Assembly (NCBI RefSeq): GCF_020882245.1
Contig: NC_083598.1
Location: forward strand, 69,445,714-69,509,713
DNA: 64,000 bases
Reading direction: 5' to 3'
Source of the DNA: Rhopalosiphum padi
Taxonomy: Eukaryota > Arthropoda > Insecta > Hemiptera > Aphididae
Shown: positions 50,131 through 61,740 of the stretch, in pieces
Layout: each line of letters opens with the position of its first letter
Numbering within the stretch: position 1 is the stretch's first letter
Notes under the pieces: generated by a model
Told to the model about the DNA's origin: nothing
The model's input: only the letters and a program-made list of their open reading frames with translations
Database searches by the model: none
Made by a program: the position numbers and the translations under genes

Positions 50131-50400
50131 CGCGTAGTCGTGCCAAAACCAGGAAGCGATCTAAAAATGACAGCGCGTCAGGCCGGTTGATGTTGATGTA
50201 TGTTTAGGTAGCTGAAATTATTTCGTCTCATTACCGTTTTATACGGGCGTGCCTGTGACGTGGATCCTAGCCAAAAGGCGAACAACTTCTGCACTTGAAA
50301 ATTGATTTGGGTCGCACTCGTTCTAAGCGTTTCAGCCCCTCCGTTTTTCACCCCTTCACATATTATGATACGTGAGTTGCTCCTCATCTTGTTATTAAAA
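50131..50400. promoter_or_regulatory. short complex island
   Basis: Balanced DNA (CGCGTCAGGCCGG near 50174; GGGCGTGCCTGTGACG near 50246). The 69-codon minus ORF lacks domains. Possible small conserved noncoding element. Confidence 0.25.
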
Positions 50401-51230
50401 TTAAAACTGATTTACATACGGATAAATAAATTCTTAACTACGTAGGTAGCCGGGTCGGTGTTAAAATCATCAAAGGTAGTGTATATAATATAAATCATTA
50501 ATTAATAATAATATTGCCAGCCTATTATCCGTGCTAAGACTGTTAAATGATCATTTATTATAATTGCTATACTTCATTAAAATCAATGTTTGTGGTGTAA
50601 ATAATCTGCTTTTTTTAATGAAATATAAAGGAGCTCGTGTTTTTATTATAATTAAATAGAACATTGACATTTAGAATTATTAATTAAAAATTACATGTCA
50701 TACGCCAAAAACAGATTGTTAGTATATAGACAGATAATATATTATGTAAATGTTTATTTTGAAATGTACAAATGTAAAAGTAGTATTAAAATCAGTATTT
50801 TTTATAAGTATCAATCAGATATAATATAATAATAACATAATATATGACTTATAAAACAATCAGGGTCATATTTCTACGGAAAACGTTAATTGATAAATTA
50901 TTTAATAAAATATATTATTGTATAAATATATAATACACAAATAGTTAGATACTATATCCAGTGTTGTACATATATTTAACCCCAAAACTATCTAGATAAG
51001 ATAACTAAAAACAGATCATTTAAAACTTGTATTTAGCATTATATTTATATAGCATAATATACATACCGGTCTTTAAAACTTTAAATTTGTAGACTCGTAA
51101 ATGCGTGTATTTTAAATACGTTTATCTGTTTTTATAAAGAATAAACAATATACAACAAAATATCTACAGTTAAATACATAAACAAACAAATGAACATCTA
51201 AATAAAATAGAATAAAAAAATCATTCAATA
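50401..51230. other. AT-rich DNA, no gene seen
   Basis: AT-rich. CAGTGTTGTAC (50960) followed by TATCTAGATAAGATAAC (50989) resembles the end of a hAT element, but no partner end or duplication was found. Confidence 0.45.
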
Positions 51231-52460
51231 CCCAGTGGCGTCTCAATATTATCATAATGAAAAACCGCAGTTTAATAAACTCGGCGTGTTTTTCCCGTGA
51301 AATCCCGTATAAAATCTCTTACGCGCCCCGTCCGGAAGTTTTGTAACCGCCGTCTAAGGCCACACCGTTGCCGAACGGCTAAATGGATTTCTTATGTAAC
51401 GCGTCTTCTTATAATGTAATTCAACCATATTATGAAGGTGGCGGGGACGGGCGTGGTGAGCCGGTCTAATTGAACGAAGATACCCGCGACCGTTATTTAT
51501 CGCGCAATCGAGCGGCGGTGGCGGTGGCCAATCGGTAATCAGGCTCGGGCATGTGTGTCGTGTGTGCGCATTATATGCGGGACTAGCGAAATATATAGGA
51601 ATGGGTTTGTGGGCGCGCGTGCGGGCGGGGAGCAAAGGATGTACAGGACACTGCGGACGGTGGGTTTGTTAGGCAAAGTTTAAAGGGTTCAAACTAATTA
51701 CTAAGAAAAGGTCGAGGGTCCGAGAGAGGGTTGTGTTTGGCCGTATTGTTTTGGCGGCGGGAAGCGAATATAAGGAGCCAGCCGCAAGACGGTGGCCCGG
51801 GCGCCCGGCTTTCTTGGACCGCGCCGCGTCGAAGGAGAAAGAGAGCGTGTGTGTGCGTGTGTGCACGGGTGTGTGTGTGGCAATGAGTGTTGGTGTGCGG
51901 GCGTACGAGCGGCGTGTGTGGGTGCGGTAGAGAAAACGGCAGAACCCATACACACACACAGACACACACACCCATACACTGTGGCGCATAGTGCGTGCAC
52001 ATACGCGCGCGTATATTACTATGTAAGGAGCATAAAGCCGCTCCGTGTCCATCGGCAGTGGCGGCAGACGGGGACGGGCATTGTGTTTAACCCTCTCCCT
52101 TGAAAACAAGAGAGACCATTAAACAACCGCAGTCGGAGTGGGTAGAAGGAGCGACGGCAGCAGCCACCGGCCTTCGATCAGCGAGCGCGCTGCACCGCCG
52201 AAACTATTTCGCAGCACCTTAAAAGCGTTTCGAAGCTATAGTCACTGCGGTCGGACAAGGCAGAACGGGGGATTTACATGAATTTCGCCTTTGAACACAT
52301 TGGAAATTCAAAATATGCCTACTAAAGTATTAGTGTACATCGCGTTATTAATTAAGCGAATTAATCACAATAATGGAACGCCTTAATAATAATATATGGT
52401 GGACGAGCGCGAGCGTCTTATCCAAACTAATGACGGTCTTCCACCCGCAGCCGCCGCCAG
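51231..52460 (+). promoter_or_regulatory. large GC-rich promoter-like island
   Basis: The longest strongly G+C/CpG-rich block in the window. On the plus strand it has a GA-rich stretch (51835-51845), a GT-rich tract (51848-51885), a facing CA-rich tract (51949-51970), AATATAAGG (51767-51775, TATA-like) and a CpG-dense segment (52130-52260) that looks like 5' UTR. A 15-codon ORF lies at 52278-52325 (MNFAFEHIGNSKYAY). ORFs up to 146 codons on both strands are low-complexity translations of the dinucleotide tracts. It may be the first exon or promoter of a gene extending beyond the recognisable sequence. Confidence 0.35.
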
Positions 52461-53380
52461 ACATGCAGTATATATATATATATAACATTATAATAGTCAG
52501 ATCATGGAAGTAATGTATAAATACGAGCGGATCGCGGATCTTTTAAGACCATCTGTTCTATACACTACTCTAATCCGATCTGTGTATATCATAAATAGAA
52601 AACTTTATCAAATATGAAATGATACACAAATCGCTAGGCTATTAAGAATACAATATTATCGATATCGGATTTTATAAACTAACCTAACCTAACTTAAAAA
52701 GTATGTTGTCTCAAATCGTTTTTTTTTTAATGCGTTTTACTTATTGTAATCCAAAAAAACTACTTAAGTATTGGTTGATTTTTTTTTTTTATTATTCTTT
52801 TGTGAAGAAATATGCATATTAGTAACTATCGTATTGTGTACATTTGTATATGTTTATGTTTTTGTTTGTTTTCCGACAGTTGTTGTAAAATGATATTTAT
52901 CAATTAAAGTATTAGCATACAAATTAAATAATTCCCTGTACGAAATTCGTGTTTTGATGAAGCCTGTACTCTATTATGTGTTTACATAAATTGCGTGATA
53001 ATTAGTATTTTAATTTTACTAATAATATCTCGTAATATAACAAAACATTTAACTTCAACTATTAATATTACTAACAACAATTATACAATTTATGTATATA
53101 TAATTATCAGAACTTAATTTATTATAATACCTAAGCTTAAATAATTATCTTCAATAAATATAAATATTTTTTATTTTGCAATTAAAACAAATTTAAATTG
53201 ATTGAAAACATGTTTAATTGTATACGTTTTAATTTAAGCCGAATGCCGAAGTAAGTTTCACAATAAAAATCTTATTTTAGCATTAAGATGAAATAGACGT
53301 TTTGATGTATGTATTCTGGGTATATAGAAACTTATAAGTAGTTGCTGTTCACCAAATCCCGTAGATTTTATACTTTGTTT
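52461..53380. other. AT-rich DNA, no gene seen
   Basis: AT-rich. CCTAACCTAAC at 52683-52693 is a two-unit match to the insect telomere repeat (TTAGG)n, too short to mean anything; a similar one is at 54373. A good acceptor at 52876 is not followed by an open frame. Confidence 0.55.
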
Positions 53381-53900
53381 ACTAGTTCATCTCATTGCTA
53401 TTGAGTTATATGTGCGCATCTTCTACTTTTATCCGCCACCACTCACTGTTTCCGGTAAAGGGAAGGAAGAAACTCTTTGGGAGTGATTTCCTTAAGTGCT
53501 TTATCGACATCTTCATTCATATAAATCCCATGGCCACCCCACGTAATAAAATAAAAACATACATCGGAGGGGGGATAAGGATAAGAGAAAAAATGCTCTG
53601 GCAAATAGTTCGATTTTTTGGCCTTTTATAACGTGTCCGGTCTTGTCAGAAACATCACTAAATTATTATTTTTTTCAACCCGCAACATGTAAACGCCTAT
53701 CCGAAAGTATTATGTGCCATAAACATGTTTGTTGGATTTATGGTTTTCATAAGAAGCTGAATTAGACTTTCCCCTTGACTAGTTTCTTTTGTGAATAATA
53801 TTGTTTTGTTATTCTTTTTCTGGTAGACAAATCTCAACTTTAATGTCGAGTCAACCTTTTTTTCGATATTATAAATAAATAAATATATTGGGGACACGCA
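53381..53900. promoter_or_regulatory. complex island, candidate noncoding element
   Basis: Balanced sequence in two parts (53390-53640 and 53640-53900). A 78-codon plus ORF and a 66-codon minus ORF lack domains and splice support. The low A+T content compared with both flanks suggests constraint. The function is unknown. Confidence 0.3.
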
Positions 53901-55020
53901 GTTGGGTCAAAAATATAGTATACAATGTGTATGTATATGTGTGTAGTATGTATGTATCAGTTTTTTTTAACCACGATAACAATATAATAAAATCATAAAA
54001 CTGTAATAATAATACTCCCAGACTTTAGTGGTCAATAAAAATACTCAATTAAAATGTCAAGTTGGGCAAAAATAAAAAGATAGGAGTGCATCCCCCTACG
54101 TTGTAACGCAATAAAAACCCTAAAGAATTACAATAGCACGGAAGTCTGAACATACACTACAATATTATAATATTTAATATTATCAGCAGTAGTATAAATT
54201 GGAGGTTAGATATTTATCTCACAATAACTTTACACTATAGCTTAAAAAAATTAAATATCAAATGTTCATTGTATTATATAAATCTAAATACTCTAGAATA
54301 ACACTAATATAATTATTAATTTAATTATTTTAGATACCTACCTGCATATTTCAATATTTGTTTTTATTGTTAACCTAACCTAACTATCTAAATACCATAG
54401 TGAATAGATTATGTATAAGCTATAACAAATAATTCATCAGTGATATTTTGTTGTACTCCAGTACACAATTCAATAGTTTACATTACCCACATTTATTTTG
54501 TATAAGTATAATAATTATATATCAAGAAGGATCATTAGAAAAATATTAGATAAAGATATTGTTTAAGATTTAAACTTTAAATACTTTAAATTAAATGCTC
54601 ATAATAATAAAGTTATGTTATGTAATATATAATTATGATCATTAAACCGATATACCAATAATCAATCTAATATATTCTAAGATTAAATTAACTTTATTTA
54701 CACACATTTTTTTTTTATTTAAACTTATTACAATTCATAAGTTTCATATTGTAGAAAATAAAAATATAATATAATACAATATATTAAATTATATTGGATA
54801 GAAATAAATTAATTTTGTTAGTATTGTTAAATATTTAGTAAGCGTGCCGTTACATTCATAATTAAAAATGAATTAATATATAAATTAATTGATCGTGGTT
54901 TAAGAAAAAAATAAAAATAAAAAAAATTTGGTGGTATTTATTACATGTAAAGAAATTTAACTTTGTGGTGGTAGGTACCTGAAAAGAAAAAATGACCCTA
55001 AAGCTATTGCCATGAATGCA
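53901..55020. other. AT-rich DNA, no gene seen
   Basis: AT-rich. CAGACTTTAGTGG (54019) and CCGTGCTATTG-type sequence before GAAGTCTG (54148) form a weak inverted pair 130 bp apart without a target duplication. Nothing else. Confidence 0.5.
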
Positions 55021-55570
55021 TAAACACTGCGTGCCGCCCCACACGTCTATTTAGCGCCGTTAATATGCGTGCAGGATACGCGGGACTATGTAATAAATGG
55101 TCGTTCCTCTCTCTCCTCCAGTTAGGTATCCTTTAAGGAACGAGGCATCTTAAAGACTAATTGGTTATAATTAGCCAGCGGCAAGCCCGTGTGCGTATTG
55201 TGTTGCCTCGCGAAGGGATGAATAGTTGGTCCTGCTCTTTAAAACGGAAGGAGAACGTTAGGGACGGAGGGTAAAATTCACAGATGTGCCGTTATTTACG
55301 ATCGGGTCACCTAACCCTTGTAATGCCAACATAACGACTTGGCCGCTATGTATTATTACCGGTTATTATTATACACATAAGGCAGTCGGCGAAGGGCGGC
55401 ACTTCTTAGTCGGCCCGTCGGGAGATTTATGTTGGTAGCAGGTCGTCTTAAGTGCGCTGTGTTCCCCCCTGATTTGTCTCTACTATACATGTGGAATGTC
55501 ATTGCCGCTCTTATGCCACATCGACGTAGTCGAGGAAAGACTAGCCGCATTAGTACACTTGGACAACGAA
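55021..55570. promoter_or_regulatory. complex CpG-containing island
   Basis: Balanced, CpG-containing DNA (GCCAGCGGCAAGCCCG near 55175; GGCGAAGGGCGGC near 55388). It has TTAATTAG-like words at its left part and GGGTCACC at 55303. The 64-codon minus ORF has no domain. Candidate regulatory block. Confidence 0.35.
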
Positions 55571-56430
55571 GACGGTGTTAAATGATTTCTAATAACTCTT
55601 GTTAACCATAGCTTGTCCAAATGGCGAGTTCCGAGTTAATCGCTTGTAGCCAGTAACAAATATCCCATATACTTCATCGTTCTAACACTTTGACTCTTGA
55701 GGATACCTGAATTGAAATTGTGTGATTACGTAAATAGTTAATACAATGAATAATCGTTTAATGTATGTAACTATCAAAAACTAAACATTTTTAGTTGATG
55801 ATTATTATATGCAAAACAGATAAAGTTTTTATGAATCGTAGCAGTTTATTTCAACAAATTAAAATAACTAAATATCAATGACTAAAGTATGCCAATTGTT
55901 CTCAAAATCGTTCTACAAGTCAATTATTGTCATCTTTTTCATTCGGAAAAATATTATATACCAATATCACAGTTAAAACATATTATTTTGATATTTTAAT
56001 TTTTATGATTTAACGCAGCATAGGTTTTTTGTGCGCACCATGTCCTAAATTACGAGGCATATTATAATAAAATATGTTTTAACGAGATTTTAAATATTAA
56101 GTCCGAACTTAATACTTTTTAGTTTTTTCAACAACAATTCAGTCAATTTTGAACATTCAATGTTTTAGATAATCTTGTTTTATTTATCGATTTATATAAC
56201 ACGAATATGACAATAGAGTCATTGATCAAAATTAAAATATATTATCGTTTATTATTTATATTTTTAAATAACGTGTACATGTGAATTCAATGAACACGTT
56301 ATACATAGTACTTATATATTATATAACATTTAACTTTGTAAAAGGTGATTTCAAAGTTGAAATAATTATTAGGCGTATAAGATACATTTAATGAAATTTA
56401 CAATCCAACAGTATAGTTTACACGAATTTT
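55571..56430. other. mixed to AT-rich DNA, no gene seen
   Basis: Mixed until about 55720, then AT-rich. No frame or repeat was recognised. Confidence 0.55.
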
Positions 56431-57125
56431 CTACACCCTTTCTTAAGAAAACGAGGGTGTCTAATTATTCACAGTTATATCAGCAAAATGCATATATTTC
56501 AGGATGAGAAGCGACCAACTTTCGCACAGTCTGATTCCTTAATTATGGTACAGCCGGAAGCTCTCTGGAGATTAAAACTGTTATGCACATGCTATATTCA
56601 TATATATATATATATATACATATCTTATATCGTATGATCTTTACTTAGCGAGAAGCTGTAAGAAACGTGTAATATATAATATGAGCTCTATGTAAAATGA
56701 ATAAGAAAAAAAACGGATTCAGTGAATTTTAGCGTAATTCACTTTAGAGTTTCCGTTTTGGATGATATTGGATTATACCGGAACTCACTATAGGTGACGA
56801 TAAGTAACGGAATAAGGAGAACAGCTTTAGCGGGTCGGGGGACACCCTTGGAAGCTGCGGTTTCTTGGTCTGCCGGACTTGATAAAGGTTTTACGCTATA
56901 GTATGGTACAGCTGTACGGGTTTCCAGTGTAATCAGCATTTTGGTGACCACAAGCACCGTGGGTCCGCAACATAACGGCTACCGGACCTCTCAAAAACGG
57001 TCTTTAATTACAAACGCGAGAACATATTAGGACCTAAAGGAGAGAGGGTGTTCGGTATATTTTGGCCCATAAAGTTCGACCCGTGCAAGTACTTAAGAAC
57101 CCCTAAAGTAAACAACAGGTTATTA
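56431..57125. promoter_or_regulatory. complex island with an open frame after an acceptor-like site
   Basis: Two complex parts, 56440-56590 and 56740-57120, are separated by a (TA)n run (56597-56616). After ATATATTTCAG (ending 56503) the plus strand is open for more than 40 codons, beginning DEKRPTFAQSDSLIMVQPEA, but it runs into TA-repeat codons and there is no good donor. The 72-codon minus ORF (56739-56957) has no domain. More likely noncoding than an exon. Confidence 0.3.
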
Positions 57126-57690
57126 AAATTAATTCTTGAACCATAATACTTGAGTATCTCTTGTTTCTCGATGGATGAAAATATAAATTGTATTCTCTGC
57201 AGATATTCATCAGTGATTTTTATACATTAAAATTGTACAACTTCAATGGTAAAATTATATTTTTGATACATTATATTATACATTTCTAAAACATATTTTT
57301 TTTATAAATATGAATTTAGTGGGTAGATTAAGACTACTACGCCTATAAAAATTAACTATATTATAGGTATTATATAATTATACTTTTATACGTTATACGT
57401 ACTTTAGACTTTTAGAGGAACATTAGAAAATATACATTTTACTAAGAACTTAGATTATATACTATTTTAATTTTTTAATAGTAATGAATACATAATAACA
57501 CGTTTTAATATTGAAATATTACGTAATAGATACTTAACTAATAATAATTAATATTGATTCTATCATGTATTCATTGTCCATAAAAATATGATTGTGTTTA
57601 TATTATGTTTATTTCCAAAACTACGTCAATGAATATCAATTTAAGCGTATAGAATCTGATAAATTATTAACTTCGTAGGCGACACATTGA
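57126..57690. other. AT-rich DNA, no gene seen
   Basis: A/T-dominated, no signals recognised. Confidence 0.6.
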
Positions 57691-58030
57691 TATAAAAAAA
57701 CTCCCTTCTCTATTGGTCTGTATTGCAGTTGAATTTTATTGATATGCTTGGCCTTTGTCGTTTGTTACGTTCTTTTTTTTATTTTGTTCTGGTTTCCTGT
57801 TTTCCCATCTCATCGTTCTCCAAAACACTACAGCCGGTTAGATAAATCCGATTTTTATAGAGATTACAAAACATTTAACCTGTTTTTCTACGAGCAGACT
57901 TATTTCCCGGACAACGCCATAAATTTCACGGTCGGCTTCACGCCGTGCCCATTTGAAAGACGCGTATTGGGGCGCGGAATCCCGCGACAGATCCATCCAA
58001 TTCCGGTAGGGCGAAAAATAAAATAAATGC
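57691..58030. promoter_or_regulatory. complex island, ORF without domain
   Basis: The right half (57895-58030) is CpG-rich. A 95-codon plus ORF (57739-58026) begins with a hydrophobic stretch that could mimic a signal peptide, followed by basic sequence. It lacks a Kozak context and splice sites, and the hydrophobic part comes from T-rich DNA. The minus strand is also open for about 40 codons. I regard the block as noncoding. Confidence 0.3.
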
Positions 58031-58767
58031 TCCGGGTGAATTCACAAAATGAATGCAAACATAGAAAGTTTAAAAATTATTAGAAAATCACTGTCTCAAG
58101 ACTATATTTTTTTTTACTATAGCTCATATAAATCAAATTAAATAAACACCACGTGAAAAAATGGTATGTAATTTCATATAATATTGGTTATTAGAATAAG
58201 CTATTTCTAGTTTCAACTAACTCCAATAAGAAATTTGCATAATTTAATTAATTTTTGTTAAAATAACATCAGTTTTATTTTACATTATATTTTGCATATT
58301 TTTAACAATTTTTATACCTATTTATTTCAAAGATATATTTTTAATTTTTAGTGTATATTTTTTATTTGTTGCACGTTTAGTGACAATTTCGAGGCAAGAC
58401 AACAAAAATAAAATCCAGAAAATATAAAAATTATTAAAAAAATATCTATCAAATGTAGATAATTGTTTTCACTTTTTTTTGAAATTTATAAAAATAAATG
58501 TATTTATTGTAGACTGTACTTAATCATTTTTAATATTTTGCTACCATTAATTTAAACAAATAATTGTAATATCCATTACAAGAAAAATATCATACTTTTG
58601 TAATTAATAATTTTGCAAACTCAAACACTAGCTGGTATTAAGTCTAAGTCGTATAAGTAAAATTAATATTTATATTGAGGTGTATAAATTATATCTTTAT
58701 GAGATATACATGACATATATGACATATATTTATCAAAATAGACTCTTCTATTAAATGATTTTGGTTA
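58031..58767. other. AT-rich DNA, no gene seen
   Basis: AT-rich up to the MULE relic. Short tandem words (GACATATAT twice near 58710) are the only feature. Confidence 0.6.
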
Positions 58768-59050
58768 TTATATCAGCAATGTCATTTTTTTATTTTTACT
58801 TCTTTGAGATTTCTTTTCCAATGCAATATTAAATTTTTTTATAAGATTAAGCGTTTCTTCTTTTTATAGGGCGTTTATTAATTTCCAAATATTTGGGTGA
58901 ATAGAATTTAAAATAAAAATCTACTGTATTATTGGTCTTTGAAAGGTTATATTCATAAGCATAGTAATTCAAAATTGTAACTACAAATTTCTAATTTTTC
59001 CTTTTCCTATTACTGCCCATTGTACCAAACCGCGTTTTGAATCAAAATAA
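58768..59050 (-). pseudogene. degenerate MULE-type transposase relic
   Basis: On the minus strand the following segments appear in the family's order but in different frames. First YFDSKRG (about 59030-59049), then SKTNNTVDFYFKFYS (58898-58942), then PNIWKLINAL (58869-58898). After one stop come KEETLN and a lysine-rich tail to a stop at 58770-58768. This matches the C-terminal part of the MULE transposases common in insects (YF-x-T-Y-I-G, T-N-N-x-V-E-G-W-H, H-P-N-I-W-K-x-I-x-A-L-K). At least one frameshift and several stops show it is dead. The match is from memory of the family pattern. Confidence 0.6.
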
Positions 59051-59698
59051 TTAAATAACCACAGTAAATCAAATTATAGTTCCCAATAAAATGGATTATC
59101 TACCAACTTTTCAAAATAAAAAAACAATAAATTCTAAGGTGTTAAATATTTTTATTCCAAAATCGAAATTGGGATCTTTTAACACTGTCTTCATAGACAA
59201 CATCATACTCGTATCTACAAGTAGCATAGATTAAACATATATGTATGTTTAATCTTTACATGTAGTTCTAAAAACCAATATTCGTGTCTGTGTCTCTTGA
59301 CGAAAAGATGTGTGACTTATGAGTATACCACGACTAATTAATCAATAATAATGTGACCAAAAGTACCTATGCAAAAAAATTTGTACCGTGACTAATATTG
59401 ACGTAAACTACTTTTATATTTCATCTTTAGGCTCTAATGTAGTATTATACCTCACAGTTATTATGCATAAGCTAACAGTGTGCTGCTCCCTAGAAGGCAA
59501 ATACTGCAAAACGTAAAACCTTTTCACTGTTCATAGATATCGCTACAAGTTATATTGTGAAGAAAATCAATATTTTTGTTTTCCACCGAACATTTTCTCC
59601 GACAGACAGCATTCTGCTACATTATTATTTTTGTCTTAAACGCTAGATGGCAGCATATAATACATTACGACTACATTAACATTATATTGTTCGCTTAC
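59051..59698 (-). other. AT-rich DNA, probably intron downstream of the 59699 exon
   Basis: AT-rich with a mixed patch at 59160-59330. Remains of the MULE element may extend into the right flank. The segment next to 59698 would be the 5' end of an intron (GTAAGC donor). No downstream exon could be identified. Confidence 0.45.
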
Positions 59699-59878
59699 CT
59701 GTTTATTAACTGGAGGAAGTATCAGTTTTCTTCGTTTCGTCCAAGGCGAATCTGGAGGTTTGGCAGCAGGACGTTTAGATGGTGGCAAACTGGATGGCAA
59801 TTCTAAGATATGTCTAATAGTGTGCTTGGACTTGGGTTTTATCATGATTGTGTTGAACTCAAAACTCTCTTTTGCAGT
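59699..59878 (-). CDS. internal coding exon of a nuclear protein, unknown family
   Basis: On the minus strand an acceptor (CCTATTTTCAG, AG at 59880-59879) is followed by 180 bases open in one frame (60 codons) and a strong donor CAG|GTAAGC (GT at 59698-59697), so the exon is symmetric, phase 0/0. Codon use is balanced, unlike the flanks. Residues 14-28 read KPKSKHTIRHILELP, and residues 35-51 (KRPAAKPPDSPWTKRRK) fit a bipartite nuclear-localisation signal, with KR and KRRK clusters spaced as in the nucleoplasmin type. The segment HTIRHILEL loosely resembles an eh1-like corepressor motif; this is only a suggestion. The ATG at residue 12 could also be an internal start. I do not recognise the gene. 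Both flanks are AT-rich intron-like DNA, implying long introns. Confidence that it is a real exon is fairly high. Confidence 0.65.
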
Positions 59879-61540
59879 CTGAAAATAGGTATATTAAAAC
59901 ACACACATAAATAAAAAATTTTAAACTTAAATTAGATATTAAATTTTCAAAGAACATAAAAACAGATTTCAGTGTGGAATAGTATAGGCAATAAAAAATA
60001 ATAACAAATTATTTTAATGCGAAATACAAACACGTTTTAAATACATTCGTAAAAACAATATTATGTTTGTTGCAAAACAAGATACCTATTTTTTTTTTTT
60101 TTTTTTTTTTGGAATGTTTTTTAAAAACTTTAAATACAAATATATAATTTATACTAATCCCTGAATGAATTCCTTATATTTTGAATTATAAAACGGTATT
60201 AAATTTAATTAAATGAGATAATTTTCCGAAAATGTAATGATTTTCAATCATAAAATAATAGTAATATTAAGTGTTAGTTTTGATGTTTACAAAGAAATAC
60301 ATATACATATTATATTTATATCAATTCAATTCTATTCAAATTTCAAAGTCAATACTGATAATTTAAATAAATAATCCTAAAATTAAATTTATCTAATTAA
60401 ATTTATGAATTGTCTTTTATCTATTGTTAAAACGTTATCATTGCTTGTTTTTAATTTAATATATTTTTGTACTATTACATTCCCTGAAATTGAATTAGTA
60501 GCTAAATATAATGATCACTTATACTAATTAAGGTTTATTCAATAGAAACAATAAACAAAAAAATGTTGAAATATGTGTTTTAAGATTTTAAAGAATGTTT
60601 TAAATTTATTATAGAAAAATATACATTAATATTTAAAGCATATTCAAAATAAAATCTTATAACTGCATAAATGAATTAACACTTTTGTTTTAATCCAATA
60701 TAAATAAAACCATAAGTAACTTTGATGTACAAAGAATATAAGTTTCAAGTGTATCCTCGTAATTGCATAGTTTATGGTATATCACTGTAATAAATATATT
60801 AAATTTGAATTCACTGATAAATTATTGCATACGAAAAATGATACTGAGTGAAGAAAGACCATTTAGTATTAATAAATTCTATTTCCTAATTATTTTGAAA
60901 ATCCCACACACAAAAAAAAAAATTTTAAAAAAATACTAAAATACTAATCGTACACAATTTTTTTTAAATAAAACACTATTACACATCATTGTAAATTAAT
61001 ACTATTAAATTAATTTAATAAATTATAATATATTCATCGTTCCTCTTAAAATGTAATACCTACATTTATACACATAAAACAAAAATAGAATTGCTATTTG
61101 GTACTGTACCTATACAATTATTTAATTTAAGAAACCACCTACTTATGGAAAATTCAATTTCGTATTTTGAATAACTGAAATTGATTAAAATATTGTATTA
61201 CTAGTTACTAAATTTACATTATACTTTATTTTTTACATATATTAACACCTGCAATATGAATTATTTCGAATACACAAAATGTCCATAATATTTTATTAGG
61301 TATTATTCACGCCATAAAAATATAAGGTACCTAGTTACTACTTTTATTGTGGTTGTCGTTCGAATAGATGAATAACATTTATATATACCGACGAAGAGAC
61401 TGATATGAATGTATTATGATTGGAAATGAATCGTAAATTTAATAATATCATCTTGTTTAAACCTAAACATGAATGATAACAAATTTAATTAGAAATATCT
61501 TTAATTGATATGTCATTACTGTCTAGTGGTTAAACAGAAA
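59879..61540. other. AT-rich DNA, intron-like, with a T22 run
   Basis: A/T-dominated DNA upstream (on the minus strand) of the 59699-59878 exon, so probably intron. A run of 22 T occupies 60089-60110. No other exon or element was recognised. Confidence 0.55.
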
Positions 61541-61740
61541 TCGTATTACAGCATGTCCCATTTTGTCATATTGCTCAACTACGTGAGCACAAATCGACAA
61601 TCGTTCGTCCTGACATCAATCCCCAAGTGTAAAATTCGGTTATATTTTGTAGGTACACACGCAAGTGAAATCTCATAGTTATTTTCGACGGCTGTAGTAA
61701 AATTGTAAAACACACCGATGAAAAATAACCCATAGGAAAA
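61541..61740. other. short mixed-composition patch
   Basis: Less AT-rich (CATTTTGTCATATTGCTCAA near 61560; GACAATCGTTCGTCC near 61597). No frame of note. Could be a small conserved noncoding element. Confidence 0.25.

Noticed and set aside
51669..52109. 146-codon minus ORF and its overlapping frames
   Set aside because: Translations of CA/GT dinucleotide tracts in three frames, with no recognisable domain.
52683..52693. CCTAACCTAAC as interstitial telomere repeat
   Set aside because: Only two units; a similar pair near 54373 shows it is a common short word.
54019..54148. Inverted pair CAGACTT..AAGTCTG as a 130-bp miniature element
   Set aside because: Only a few end bases match and there is no target duplication.
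54860..54985. Strong minus acceptor TTTTTTCTTTTCAG at 54971 with following open frame
   Set aside because: The frame continues into poly-F/I codons of an AT run with no good donor.
57739..58026. 95-codon plus ORF with signal-peptide-like start
   Set aside because: Hydrophobic start derives from T-rich DNA; no Kozak context, splice sites or family match.
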